Counted from the stretch's first letter, positions 31,124 to 41,941 are shown. The stretch is DNA of 64,000 nucleotides from Lumbricus terrestris (GCA_949752735.1 OX457037.1:32224966-32288965), one strand, 5' to 3'. Numbers and translations are program-made. Notes: generated by a model from the sequence alone, not told the origin.

Positions 31124-32439
31124 GCTTTTTAAGAGATGGCGTGCTGATATCCATGCCTACGCAATAATAATTATATGTGGACAGTATAAATTGGCATAAA
31201 TGCCTATAGTGACTGCAGGCGTCCCGGAATGGCAAAATCAAGAGTTGGCAGCCCTAGTTTAACTATTGCTGGCTTTATGTATATACAGGATGCATGCTTC
31301 AATGTTTCATAACTTGATCTATCAATAGTTTCAACTTTTCATGACTTGACGGATATAGGGTAGGCCTACCGTAGAGTCAATTCAGGCCTTGCTACTGTCA
31401 ATGCAATTGCACCTGAGTGCACATGACAAGATCGCACTTCGATAGCAGCAGAGCCTGAATGCCTGATGCTACGTTTGTCAACTTCACATGATTTGCTGTA
31501 GACAAACTCTATAATGTGGCTTTGGCGCACACTGGTAAAGATTACTTTCTTCCACCACACTCCATCCGATGAAGATGAGGATGATATCTGAACATCAATA
31601 TCTAGAAAATGGGTCTTTCCAAACTTACAGAGCTCTTGGTAATGAGCTCATAATGGAATGTTCCAAATGTAGAAAGTAAGTGGGAACTTTCAAATAGTTT
31701 ATTCATGCATTGTTTCAGCTGATTCCTGCTAAATATGTCAAATCACATCCAGTTGTAGCATGAAGGACACTCTATTCTTCATCTTCATAGTTACGTGATT
31801 TGGATGAGCTTCCGTTCCGCTGATGTTCCTGACATCACCGAAACACCGTTAAATATAAAGCAACCACATATGACCCGGCAGTGGACAACACCTTATCTTT
31901 TTTTACGTAACCACCAGCAACCGCTCTAGTCCATATCTCCAAATGAGGCTGTTGAGATCTGAATAGACAGAAATGTTCAAAGCTAGATCAGTCGTTCTTT
32001 CAAGCATACCAAGAACATACAGCCAATTTTCTGACAACGAAGTATTTCAGGACTCCACACAGTGACAGAGTTGTGATGGTAATTTTCTGTACGATTTCAC
32101 TTTTTAAAAGCAATGTCCACTATATCTTTCGAAGGCAATAATTATTAACCCTCTTGTAGCCAATCGAAAGTAGGCTACCTGTACACAGGTATCCACTGTA
32201 TCTGTCAGGTCACCAAATGTCTTCGCGTTTGGAGGTGCCCTATTGCTCAAACCATTGCTTGTCCATCAATAATTTGTCTGCAACAGGTTGGATGAACTGC
32301 GTTGCGACTTATGGGCATATCACAATATTTGGTCATGTCTCATACAATATGCGGGATGTCTTGCATTGGTCCCCTTTCCCGCAGCGGATTGCCTGCAGGG
32401 TCTGTGTGTTGCTTAGGTAGTGCCTTGATGGACTAGCCA
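31124..32439. other. Interior of foldback element, no gene recognised
   Basis: AT-rich sequence without a recognisable frame. Confidence 0.4.
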
Positions 32440-32755
32440 CATTATGTCTGAAAGAACTCTTGTTTTTCAACATCGGATGTCCAGCGTCGATCTACTCTTT
32501 GGTTGGGGGACCAAGCTGAGCTGGTTCACTCGCGGTCTGCTATTCGACATCACCTTTCATTCTCTGTAGCTGGTACTAAAATCTGGAATGGGAATGGCCA
32601 ACCCCTTTTCACAGCGCTTATTGCATGCCCATGGGTCACTCCACTCTGTTCCGTAAGAATCTAAAAACTGTCCTATTTAGTTGTAGTTAAGTCGGGAGCG
32701 ATTCCGGACAGCCCACCTTGAAGAGGCACTACATAAAATACTGTAAATAAACAAA
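32440..32755 (+). pseudogene. Decayed LINE reverse transcriptase, extreme C-terminus
   Basis: Translation gives SRSAIRHHLSFSVAGTKIWN then, after frame changes, FRKNLKTVLF. This is the conserved C-terminal motif of many LINE polymerases (a short basic stretch, an F-V-A-G-WN motif, then FKKNLKTHLF). It is nested in the foldback interior. Confidence 0.6.
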
Positions 32756-33039
32756 TGCTATGACTCTGCTATGACTGGACAAGTTACTTTTGCAGAGAGA
32801 ATCCAATCCCATTGGTTTTGAGAAAAGTTCATGGCACAATCGTTTTTCCAGATCCATGGACAGGTCAGCTTGATACGATCGAATAAGGCACTGCATGATA
32901 TACCAATCTTCCTTTATAATTTTTTCAGTGTTCTTTTGAAGAACACTCCTTGGTTTAAGACTTGCTGATGGCATTGCGATAATTTGAATGATCATATCTG
33001 GTCAAATAAGGAAACATTGTAGATAAATTCAACTGCGCA

Positions 33040-33940
33040 GGTTTCAGATACCATCTTGCAAAGACCTGGCAAAAATTTGAATCAAGTTCCCATTGCATGC
33101 ATGACTTCACTAACATCCATTTTGAAATTCTTGCCGCCATTTTGTTCGCCATTTTGGTTTCCACGCAGTGCTATATATGTCACATTCGTTTCATCACATG
33201 CCTTGGCCTCGAAAATGTTGATTTAAACCCTGAAATCATGATTTAGTTGCATATATGTCTTCATTTATGACCATTTTAAGATTTTGTCCGCCATTTTGTC
33301 CGCCATCTTGGTTTCCGTGCAATGCCACATATGTTACCTTGCTTCCATTGCATTCCTTGACCCCGAAAATGTTGATTTAGACCCTGAAATCATGATTCCA
33401 TTGCATACATAACTTCACTTATAGCCATTTTAAGATTTTGTCCGCCATTTTGTCCGCCATCTTGGTTTCCGTGCAATGCCACATATGTTACCTTGCTTCC
33501 ATTGCATTCCTTGACCCCGAAAATGTTGATTTAGGCCCTGAAATCATGATTCCACTGCATACATAACTTCACTTACAGCCATTTTAAGATTCTAGCCGCC
33601 ATTTTGTCCGCCATTTTGATTTTCTTGCAGTGCTACATATGTGTATTTGGTTCCATTGTATTCCTTGCACCCTATAATCTTAATTTAGAGTCTAAAATCG
33701 TGTTTCTGTCACATACAATACTTTACTTATAGCCATTTGAAGCAACTGACCGCCATTTTGTCCGCCTTCTTGTTTTCCCATTGAACGGCCAAAAATCCAG
33801 CTTGCTAACAGCGATTTTCGTTTTCAGCAGGGTCAAATTAGTCTAGAAACACCGGTTAGCAAATTGTTACATGATTTGCTTCTAGCAGTGATTTCTAGAG
33901 CCCTTTTAGAATTCCAAGCCTTGTCTATATAGGGGAGTAT
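33040..33940 (-). repeat. Right arm of the foldback element
   Basis: CGCCAT-type unit marks fall at about 33148, 33301, 33455, 33609 and 33763, again 152-154 bp apart. The arm is the reverse complement of 29280-30150. Confidence 0.85.
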
Positions 33941-34396
33941 TCAGTTACTCGTCCCGGCGGGAGATCATGGAGGACATGCTTTTGGGTAACTAAGAATAGA
34001 AGCAAAAATAAGAACTAGGCTACAGCTGTAGCCGCCCTTCATGAGTAAAAACTAATGCAAGTAGCCTAAAAGAGTCACCAGCGGCCGACAACAGTAAGTC
34101 TTAGTATTGTGAAAAGTGTATACATACACCAGCGCCATTCATACACACAAGTTGACACAACCACAATGGTTACTTCTGCATGCTACAGTCTGCGGATGCA
34201 TCGTTGCAAAGAGCCTCATTAGAAAGGACGCGGTTTCTATGGCCACTCTTATAATATATAACAAGCCTCTTCGTATCTCGTTCTGAATGACACACACAAC
34301 ACAACGCTGAAGAACAGTTCGAGTAGAAACTAATTGTGAAACTCGATATAGTTCTTTTAAAACATTGTTCTCGGTTTATTTTTGGACGGGTGCGCC
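33941..34396. other. Spacer, no gene seen
   Basis: No coding or mobile signature recognised. Confidence 0.4.
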
Positions 34397-34618
34397 TCCC
34401 GAAACAACGACTTCCCCTCCCGAAACAACGGCTTCCCCTCCCGAAACAACGGCTTCCCCTCCCGAAACAACGACTTCCCCTCCCGAAACAACGGCTTCCC
34501 CTCCCGAAACAACGACTTCCCCTCCCGAAACAACGGCTTCCCCTCCCGAAACAACGGCTTCCCCTCCCGAAACAACGACTTCCCCTCCCGAAACAACGGC
34601 TTCCCCTCCCGAAACAGC
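34397..34618 (+). repeat. 21-bp minisatellite with higher-order structure
   Basis: Eleven units of CCCGAAACAACGGCTTCCCC type occur head to tail. Units alternate between an ACGAC and an ACGGC variant in the order A-G-G-A-G, repeated exactly twice, so a 105-bp higher-order unit is present. The 21-bp period keeps all frames open, giving PETTASP- and PLPKQR-type repeats, but no flanking gene supports coding. Confidence 0.9.
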
Positions 34619-34689
34619 AGACTATAATAATTATTTACAAAAGTCATTATATATCCACATTCCTCCCCCGCTCTCGCGTTCTTAAGAGT

Positions 34690-34945
34690 CTTGTTCTTTT
34701 TGTTCATCAGAATATGGCACTGCATGCTCTGGTCCAACATAGGACCTATGCTGTCCCTGGCACTTCCATATGGAATGACCTTCCACCCTCAGTCCCTCAC
34801 CAAGGACTAAACTAACGACGGGTTTTCCCCCATCACTCTCCAATGCTTTGAAGGCATCTCGCTTTCTCCAGGTTTTCGCATATACACGGAGAGCGCCTCT
34901 GATAGGAATCCCGCGCGAGGCGCTACATAAACCTGCAGATGCGAT
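34690..34945 (+). pseudogene. Decayed LINE C-terminus and 3' tail
   Basis: The frame reads HRTYAVPGTSIWNDLPPSV, the LINE C-terminal WN(D/S)LP motif. FKALKASRF-like sequence and the tail GAGCGCCTCTGATAGG then GAGGCGCTACATAAAC follow. This links the GAGCGCCTCTGAGTAGG tail of SINE-A to a LINE polymerase end. Confidence 0.72.
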
Positions 34946-34995
34946 ACAATGCGACACGTCATCGAACAGTTTACATATGACATACAATTGTCTAT

Positions 34996-35142
34996 ACATG
35001 CGTGAATTTGTTTATCCATGAGTGAATTTGTTTATCCATGAGTGAATTTGTTTATCCATGAGTGAATTTGTTTATCCATGAGTGAATTTGTCTATCCATG
35101 AGCGAATTTGTTTATCCATGAGTGAATTTGTGGATAGGCAAA
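34996..35142 (+). repeat. 20-bp minisatellite
   Basis: About seven units of TGAGTGAATTTGTTTATCCA in tandem with few substitutions. Confidence 0.93.
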
Positions 35143-35285
35143 TTTAAACGCGGATTTATGTGGTGCATTTAGAAACCTCTGCAAGGTTGCATGTCTACAT
35201 TATGTTTATAATCATTTGACCTATAAGCAGTTCCTCCACCTGCTTGCCATCAAGACGGTGTCGGGTCTAGCTATTTATATATGTG

Positions 35286-35430
35286 TAGTGTGAGAATTGT
35301 GGAAAAAATAACTGGGGGTTGAGGTTCGGCTATGATCCACTTGGAATTGGGGTGAAAAACAGACTGTATATACGGGTTTGAAGAAAGACGGGGGGTTGAA
35401 ACCTCCCCACCCTCGACAATTCTCACCCTG
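35286..35430. mobile_element. MITE with GTGAGAATTGT termini, copy 1
   Basis: The left end TAGTGTGAGAATTGTGG pairs with the right end CGACAATTCTCACCCTG. A related element lies at 53332-53533 and shares the CCAAGTGAATCATAGTC (or complement) block. No target duplication is certain. Confidence 0.65.
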
Positions 35431-35577
35431 TTTATATGAACGGACAGACCCGCAGCTGCTGTGAATATTCAGAGGAGCGTTTTTTGTGCTAATTGGCTCT
35501 CGTTGCTTGACGTAGGGAGACAGCATTTGGTAAAGAAATAGTTCCTATAGAAGTGAATACGTAGGAAGCAGTATATA

Positions 35578-36189
35578 CACTGTGTCCCATAAAAAAACAC
35601 ACCAAAAAACTTTTCAAAAATCTTCTATAAAACTAAGCCAATTGTAATAAAAGTTTGTACGTTGTTTCTCAAATAATTTTGCCACAAAATATTTAACATT
35701 TTACTTACTCACAGAAGTGGTTGCTGTTAGAGGCAGTGACGCAGACTAGGCGACTAGGCGTGTTTGGAAACATTTAAACAGAGATTAGTAACTTAGAGTT
35801 AAAATGGTTTTCAGCAGCGAAGATAAAAATTTTATTAAGAATTTAGTATTTTTGAAGGGTTACAGTAGTCGTCGGTTGATAAAAGAGTTCCCGCAGAAGG
35901 GTTGGAATAAAAAATGGCCTCGATGTACTGCTGCGAAAGATTCTACCAGACAGCAATACGGGACATCGACGAGTTGAAGGAGCGCCTCATCGTTGTGTGG
36001 GCACAGTTGAAGCAGAGTGTCATTGACAAAGCTATTGAACAGTGGCGGCCAAGGCTGAGAGCCTGCATTCAAGCGAAGGGACATCACTTCGAACATCTTC
36101 TTAAATGAAACATTACTTTTTCTTATTTAACATTAGACTTACATGCGTTTCATGACAAAGTTTTTTGGTGTGTTTTTTTATGGGACACA

Positions 36190-36192
<3 letters not shown>
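35578..36192 (+). mobile_element. Internally deleted mariner element with transposase ends
   Basis: Termini CACTGTGTCCCATAAAAAAA and TTTTTTTATGGGACACAGTG are perfect inverted repeats flanked by TA (35576-35577 and 36193-36194). From ATG 35804 the frame gives MVFSSEDKNFIKNLVF and LIKEFPQKGWNKKW, a mariner transposase N-terminus with its first helix-turn-helix. After a junction near 35912, another frame gives DELKERLIVVWAQLKQSVID and WRPRLRACIQAKGHHFEHLL, the transposase C-terminus, with a stop at 36108. The catalytic D-D-D/E core between them is missing. It is a 615-bp derivative unrelated in its ends to the 11.7 and 45.1 kb elements. Confidence 0.92.

Positions 36193-36226
<34 letters not shown>
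36193..36226. repeat. (TA)n microsatellite
   Basis: It starts at the TA target of the mariner element, so the element may have inserted at the edge of a pre-existing TA run. Confidence 0.9.
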
Positions 36227-36229
<3 letters not shown>

Positions 36230-36350
36230 AAGAAATAAAAAATTATTATTATATCTATGGCCTGGCGTGAACCATCCAGGTTTATTATATCTATGATTAT
36301 ATATAAGACAATATAGGATCTTATGGCTGGGCAACTCCGCCACTGGTTGT

Positions 36351-36435
36351 TCTCTGTCAGTGCCAGTCCCAAGCCTGGATAAAGGGGAATGGCGACACTA
36401 ATCATCTCTGAGATGGCATTGTCGTTAAAAAACTC
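36351..36435 (+). mobile_element. SINE-B-type 3' tail / LINE 3' end
   Basis: TGCCAGTCCCAAGCCTGGAT is followed by GGCGACACTAATCATCTCTG and GGCATTGTCGTTAAA. The second half is the SINE-B tail; the first half is not in SINE-B and resembles LINE-type CCCAAGCCCGGATAAA ends. Confidence 0.65.
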
Positions 36436-36969
36436 TTCTGGCTGAGGCGCAGAAACGCATGGACATATGACAGCCTATATTTATCTGCTCTACAATCTGC
36501 AAGGAACCAGCTGCTAAACTACGCTGTGGCGCCTCTGGCGATGAGTAAGGTTCACGATATTTCATTTCCTCTTCAGAATCAATGGTCCGGAACGGTCGAC
36601 AGAACATATGCCGCCGAAAGCCCTTCTTAGTCAATGGGTTTTGTGCGGTGCATCCCTCACCCCGCCGTTTTCAAGTGGGCGCCTGTGAGCAGACTACATC
36701 TCCTTTGTATTCTGGTCGCTCCCTATAGTAATATGGGCCAATACGCTTCCAATTACCCCATGCAGCAGCCTGGCATACGCCTAGAAAATGATGTTGACCG
36801 TTACTACACTGGGGCGACGGGTCACAGCTGGACCGGGGTGGGTTGTGTGAGGGGGTGGGGGTGGATGAGACAAGGGAGGAAGACGACCCCTGCAGTGAAG
36901 GGGGGGAAGGACGCGTTTCAAGGTGGGAAGAAAAAACAAAGCAGCAAGAAAATAATGCACGAATAAGCC
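36436..36969. other. Spacer, no gene recognised
   Basis: Frames to about 118 codons overlap on both strands with no known domain. A purine-rich patch lies at 36840-36940. Confidence 0.35.
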
Positions 36970-37045
36970 AGCACGTTGGCAGTGCCAGTCCCAAGCCTGG
37001 AGAAAGGAGGAGGGCAACACTGATCATCGTTTATTTGGCATGCAC
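36970..37045 (+). mobile_element. LINE 3'-end fragment (CCCAAGCCTGG type)
   Basis: AGTGCCAGTCCCAAGCCTGG then GGAGGAGGGCAACACTGATC resembles 36351-36435 and 38640-38735. Confidence 0.6.
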
Positions 37046-37149
37046 TATTGCACTATCATACACTATTATACAATGTCTTTAATTAAACAACAACAAACAA
37101 ATGTACGAACAGCGGTGGTGACAAGTATGCCGTCCTCTCATGTTTGGCT

Positions 37150-37375
37150 TGCACGTATACTCGCTACGCACGCACGCTCGCTACGCACGCACGCATGCAC
37201 ACACGCACGCACATGCACACACATGCACACACGCACGCACATGCACACACATGCACACACGCACACACTCACCCACACCCACACATGCACACACATACAC
37301 GCACGCATGCACGCACACACACATACACACAAACACACACTCACTCAAGCACGCACACACTCATGCACTCATACA
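37150..37375 (+). repeat. (CA)n / (CACG)n microsatellite
   Basis: Mixed ACACAC, GCACGC and ATGCACAC units. All long frames over it are artefacts. Confidence 0.95.
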
Positions 37376-38136
37376 GGTCATAAACGTTAGCTGAAATAAA
37401 AGAACTGCTCGTAGCCTATATGCAGGCCTATTATGAATGACCTATTGACCTTGCGAATTATATGGAGGAGTTTACGATAGTATCTATAGGTCTACTCGTG
37501 TATAAATTATTATGCGCGACGACATATCGGCCTATAAAAATATATATATCATATATGCATTATATATATTATATATACAAGGGTTGAATAATTACTAAGT
37601 CACTTACAGTATACGAAGGATAGGCGATGATATCATAGCGCCACATAACACACATCCGCTGATTAAGATTTTAGGTCAACAAGTCTGCAGTGATTTATTG
37701 TTGGGTGACTCCGTCTCTGCTTCTGTCTGTCTGTCTATGCGTGCGTCTCTCTTTCTCTGTCTGTGTCTGTCTTTGTCTGCCTGCCTGCCTGCCTGTCTGT
37801 CTGCCTGCCTGTCTGTCTGCCTGTCTGTCTGTCCGCGTCTGTGCAATCTTAGACGAATCTGACTCTAAGCACCTTGTATTAAATATTTTAATTATGCACC
37901 TCAGGAAAATACATTTTAAATCTATAGTGTAGCATGAGACACCATGCGTGTGTGCATATATATAATATAAATTATATATATAATATTAATCTATATATGT
38001 ATATAATATGTGACAGATATGGATGAGTTTTATATATAAGCCTACATAATTATAGGCATACATATATATATATAATATGTGTGTATTTATATGCCCGTGT
38101 ATATATATTTCTGTAATCTCGGTCATGTATCGACGT
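37376..38136. other. AT-rich spacer with (CTGT)n and TATA runs
   Basis: A TCTGTCTG/TGCCTGCC repeat occupies about 37718-37835, and many ATATATA runs occur at 37530-37580 and 37955-38110. No gene is seen. Confidence 0.6.
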
Positions 38137-38600
38137 ACTACGTCACGTCATTAGACGTAGTAGTGCAGCGACTGCGCTTATGAAGTCACTGACGTGTAAA
38201 CTGTTTTCCAGGTAATTTCAAGATCTCTGTCGGGGGGCGAACGAAGGATGCGCCGCGGATAAGTAGCGCGCCACCGACGCCCGCCTCGGGGGGCCCCTAC
38301 CCTCTCGCCAGAACAGCCCTTCGCTGGCCAATCAGCGGAGAAAAACGCGCATAGCATGTGCGCAATTAACGGCCGCGTCGCGCAAGAAAGAGGCGCGCTG
38401 CATGACGGGTAAGTGTCTAATTAGTAAGAATGCGAGATTTCCTCTGGAATGGCTGACGGCGGCTTTTAACAGGCTTCGGGGAGCTAGGGAACCAGTACAT
38501 ATCGCGTGGAACCGGTTTACGTGACAGACGTTTCCGGCGCTAAACCAGTTATGCGAACCTCAGGTCGTCGAGCAGCAGGTCTCCCACCCTTTATTCAAAA
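38137..38600. promoter_or_regulatory. GC-rich promoter-like region with CRE-like hairpin
   Basis: It begins with ACTACGTC (38137-38144) and GACGTAGT (38154-38161), an 8-bp inverted repeat around ACGTCATTA, with the CRE-like TACGTCACGTCA. A CpG-rich block follows (38235-38410) with CCAATCAGC near 38329, a CCAAT-box-like word. The string GCATGACGG then GTAAGTGTC near 38400-38417 could be a start codon next to a splice donor. No exon is established, and direction is not known. Confidence 0.35.
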
Positions 38601-38639
38601 CAATGCTTAAACCATGGATGTAATAAACATAGAACAAAC

Positions 38640-38735
38640 TGACCCATCTCTGTCAGTGCCAGACATAAGCATGGATAAAGGAGGAGGGTGACATTAATCA
38701 TCTTTGATATGACTGTGTCGTAAAACAGTGACAAA
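38640..38735 (+). mobile_element. SINE-B-type 3' tail / LINE 3' end
   Basis: TCTGTCAGTGCCAGACATAA, GGATAAAGGAGGAGGGTGAC and TAATCATCTTTGATATG match the 36351-36435 fragment with substitutions. Confidence 0.65.
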
Positions 38736-38998
38736 TCCCCCCGTCTCGGTCAGTCAGTGCAGTTGCTGTCAAAAAGTTCTCCATTCTTCCTCGAACGTAT
38801 CATTTGACATTCTGACTGACAACTAACTATCTTTAATAAGATTTTTCAGCTGAAGGATCAGTGACAAGTGACATCTGGTGCATTATGGAAAAGCCAGCGC
38901 CATAAAATTCATTTGATTATAACCAGTTTAACAGATCAATTTCACCCGAAGAATGGGTTTAAAACAATTCCCTCAGAAACCATGCGGAAACGCATCGA

Positions 38999-39490
38999 TA
39001 TATCATCATCAATATCATTGGGCTCAATGCCCGTAAGAGTCCGACGCCACTCTCTGTCTGAGTCTGTCTCGCGTCATGCTGCCCAGCTTCAACCGGTCCG
39101 GTCAGCAGGTCAGCTCCATACCATTAACATCTTGGAGCAGTTAGACCGCCTTGTCTAAATGAAGAGAATATTGGGAGAGAGGCATGAAGGACAACTTGGG
39201 TCAATGCCCGTATGTGTCCCACGCTCTCCCCGACTCTCTCCACCGGTCTGTCCTGACCGGCCTGTGCATATCTGCTCCACATCATGACACCTTGAAGCAT
39301 CTGGGTCGCTCTGTCACTTGTGCCGTGGTTTTTGCGGATTTCAATCGTCTTGGTCTTTTACTGCCAGCGTATCGCCACCCATCTGGCAAACCTTCCTCAC
39401 TTTGTCCGGGCTTAGGACCGGCACAGGGAAGTTGTTGGTTCCCTGTGGCGGAGGATGGATGCAGTTTAACGTCGTGCCCAGGACCAGCAT
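38999..39490 (-). mobile_element. LINE-related repeat, copy 2
   Basis: Reverse complement of 30624-31123 across most of its length. Its ATCATCATCAATATC end (39002-39017) corresponds to the (GAT)n end of copy 1. About 8 kb separates the two copies. Confidence 0.75.
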
Positions 39491-39529
39491 CGATATATAC
39501 ATATATATAAATATATATGACAGGAAACG

Positions 39530-39569
<40 letters not shown>

Positions 39570-39570
39570 T
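39491..39570. repeat. (TA)n microsatellite with GATA-type units
   Basis: Two TATATA runs separated by GACAGGAAACGCATCGA, which repeats the ACGCATCGATATAT found near 38990. Confidence 0.85.
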
Positions 39571-39724
39571 GACGGTAGCAATAATTATGATTACTACTTT
39601 CAGCTCGTCCACAGAGTAGCCTATAGATACATAGCAAATAGGCACAATGCCGTTCTGTAATAGTATTAGCTTACTACTGGGGCTTTCGTCCATCAGGTAC
39701 CTCTGGATACTGCATTAGGTCGCT

Positions 39725-39930
39725 CTAAAAGAGTCTAAATTCTCCACTAGGCTCCTGTGAATTCTCGATTAGACCCATCCACATCCTCCCATTAGACCCA
39801 TCTGAATCCTCCATTAGGCCCTTGAATCCTCAATTCCACCCTTGTATTCCCCATCAGGCCCTTCGCATCCTCCATTCGGTCCTCGATTCCTCCAATAGAC
39901 CATCTGAATCACCCATTAGGCCCTCTGAAC
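39725..39930 (+). repeat. Degenerate CTCCATTAGACCCATCTGAA minisatellite
   Basis: Units of about 25 bp, each with TCC(A/T)(T)TAG(G/A)CCC, recur at least seven times with drift. The frames over it give PSE-type repeats of no known protein. Confidence 0.7.
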
Positions 39931-40480
39931 CACCAGCCCCACCCCCCCACCACCCCCACACCACACCGCCAGTCCCACCCACCCCTTCTTCGTCTGCAGA
40001 ACGACGAGACGAAACGGGGTCGACAGCAGACGGGAGACAGGAAACGCCGCATTCTCTGGAACAGCCCTCAGGTGATGGCGCCGCCTGGCGGGCTAATCTA
40101 GACGGCGGCGGCGGCGGTGTCGGCGGCGACAGGCTTAAATATACCTGGCAGGAAATCCAGCGACACACAGCGCTTTCAACACAGCGTTATCTGGCCCGAC
40201 AGGTATCGGCCTACGCACGCGCGCCGCCGCACCGAACCCCGGCCAATGCTGCTGGCTGAAGTGGGCCGCTACTGGGTGCGCAGAAACACGTTCCCTTCAG
40301 CCGCGCTCTAGCGCAAGGCCGGTCGCTGCGCGTGGGAGAATTTCACGGAGTCCGGCGCACCGTCGCACCCGTTCTCGACTTCCTACCTGTGCGGCGCGGA
40401 CCGCTGGAAACGCCGTACGGCGCACTCGGCTCGGAGACAGTAGTATCACCGTAGACATATTGAACTGTCCCAGATGGCGC
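39931..40480. promoter_or_regulatory. GC-rich, CpG-rich island
   Basis: It contains a GGCGGCGGCGGCGG run near 40100 and dense CpG up to about 40470. Several frames (to 145 codons) run on both strands, as expected from GC-rich DNA. No exon is recognised. Confidence 0.35.
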
Positions 40481-41156
40481 GGCGGACTGACGAGTGTCAC
40501 GAAAACATTCTCCACACACAGATCTTCCCCGCCCCGTGCGCTATGGCACACCCACTCGTTCATGGCGAGGCCTACGGTGAACCACCACCACCACCACCAC
40601 GACCACGCGTGTGTGTAGGCCTATTATATGTGCGCCATAATATAATAGGCCATGGTAAAGACATCCTTCGCTGCTCAGCATATAATGAGCGGTCATAATA
40701 CACTTCCTTCCGCGTCTTTCTGTAGCGCCTGAATTTTATGATTGCCCACCGTGGAGTAGGAGGAGGCTGCACATACATTCATGACTACCGTCTACAGGTG
40801 AACAAGGAAGCAAACAATGAATGAACGAGTGAAGATGAAGATGATGATGATGAGGAGGGGGAGCCGGTGTAGACGATGTCAGGGCGGACAATCACGATGA
40901 TAAGTTGACGTTTCAGGTTACCAATATTGTCCACACGACTACCAACGACGACTAACTACTGTCCGTCCATCGCAGCTCCAACGTACGCCTCGGCAACAGT
41001 CGCCATACGTCCAGTTGTCATTGACAACCAGCCGCCGCCGTCGTCATTGGCAACCGAACAGCCCGTCGACATGGCTTGTCGTTGCCAATGACTACTATCG
41101 GCTGGAGACGTGTACGGTATCATCATCCACCGGATGATAGATACCACGCTGCTGTC
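40481..41156. other. Spacer with short inverted repeat
   Basis: GTCATTGGCAAC (41043-41054) and GTTGCCAATGAC (41081-41092) form a 12-bp inverted repeat; a third GTCATTGACAAC lies at about 41017. Otherwise no gene is seen. Confidence 0.45.
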
Positions 41157-41303
41157 GTTTCCTCCTCCTACTCCTCCTCCTCCTCCTCGTCCACCTCATC
41201 CTCCTTCTCCTCCTCTTCCTCTTTCTCTTCCTCCTCCTCCTCCTCCTCCTCCTCTTTTCCCTCCTCTTCCTCCTCTTTTCCTCCTCTTCCTCCACCTTCT
41301 CCT
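41157..41303 (+). repeat. (TCC)n-rich pyrimidine tract
   Basis: CTCCTC and TTCCTC units dominate. A complementary purine-rich tract with GGAGGA occurs at 41436-41535. Confidence 0.92.
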
Positions 41304-41849
41304 ATCTCTGGCAACGGGAGGCACAGAACGAATTAAGGAAATGGCTCGGCTTTTCCGGCCAAGCGGCTGGCGTACCTTGTCGTCAAGGCAACCGTTTCGA
41401 AACTTCGGGCGTGTCTCTACGTGTCGCCAGAACAGAGGCGAGGAGGGGGAGGCGAGAGGAGGGGAGGATGGGGTGTTTGCTGCTGAGGCAGATGAAGGTG
41501 GGTGCGCACGGAGGAGGAGGATGAGAGAGCTATAGGAGGGGAGTAAGGAAGCTTATGCTTTGGCGGCGTCAGCTTTACAAGATAAAAGCCATACTGATGA
41601 CGAGATCCGGGATTATTAAGCGCAGTAATGCGCTTAGATTTCGAATGGACGCTGAAACAACGACGACAGGGCGAACGAACGAACAGACCGACGGATGGAT
41701 GGACGCATCAGGCAGAACAAAACAACAAACAAACCTTTCAATTCCGCCCCATCCCCGTATTGAACCTATCTATAGACACTGGAGGCAGTCGAACGTATAA
41801 TTGTACATAGATACACATATGAAAGAATAAAAGCATACATACACACACG
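41304..41849. other. Spacer, no gene seen
   Basis: GC-rich in its first half, with a GGAGG-rich patch and then GAACGAACGAAC and GACGGATGGATGG patches near 41690. No exon is recognised. Confidence 0.4.
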
Positions 41850-41886
41850 TACGCAACTACACACACACACGCCTACACACACACGC

Positions 41887-41940
<54 letters not shown>
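41850..41940 (+). repeat. (AC)n microsatellite
   Basis: Includes an uninterrupted ACAC run of about 50 bp at 41886-41936. Confidence 0.95.

Positions 41941-41941
<1 letters not shown>

Larger units (their letters stand above)
29280..33940. mobile_element. Giant foldback element with tandem-repeat arms
   Basis: The left end CCTATATAGACCAGGCTTGG pairs with the right end CCAAGCCTTGTCTATATAGG. The left arm runs to about 30150 and the right arm from about 33040, and they are close reverse complements over some 850 bp. Each arm contains about five units of a 154-bp tandem repeat marked by ATGGCGGACAAAATGGCGG. The 2.9-kb interior has no transposase that I can recognise. It contains other repeats (30624-31123 and 32440-32755). 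I found no unambiguous target duplication. Confidence 0.82.

Noticed and set aside
34336..34815. PLPKQR / PETTASP repeat protein
   Set aside because: The frame depends on a 21-bp minisatellite and then runs into a decayed LINE end.
34996..35142. CRISPR-like array
   Set aside because: A plain 20-bp tandem repeat without spacers.
39822..40259. A 145-codon proline-rich frame
   Set aside because: It begins in a degenerate minisatellite and ends in GC-rich DNA where all frames tend to be open.
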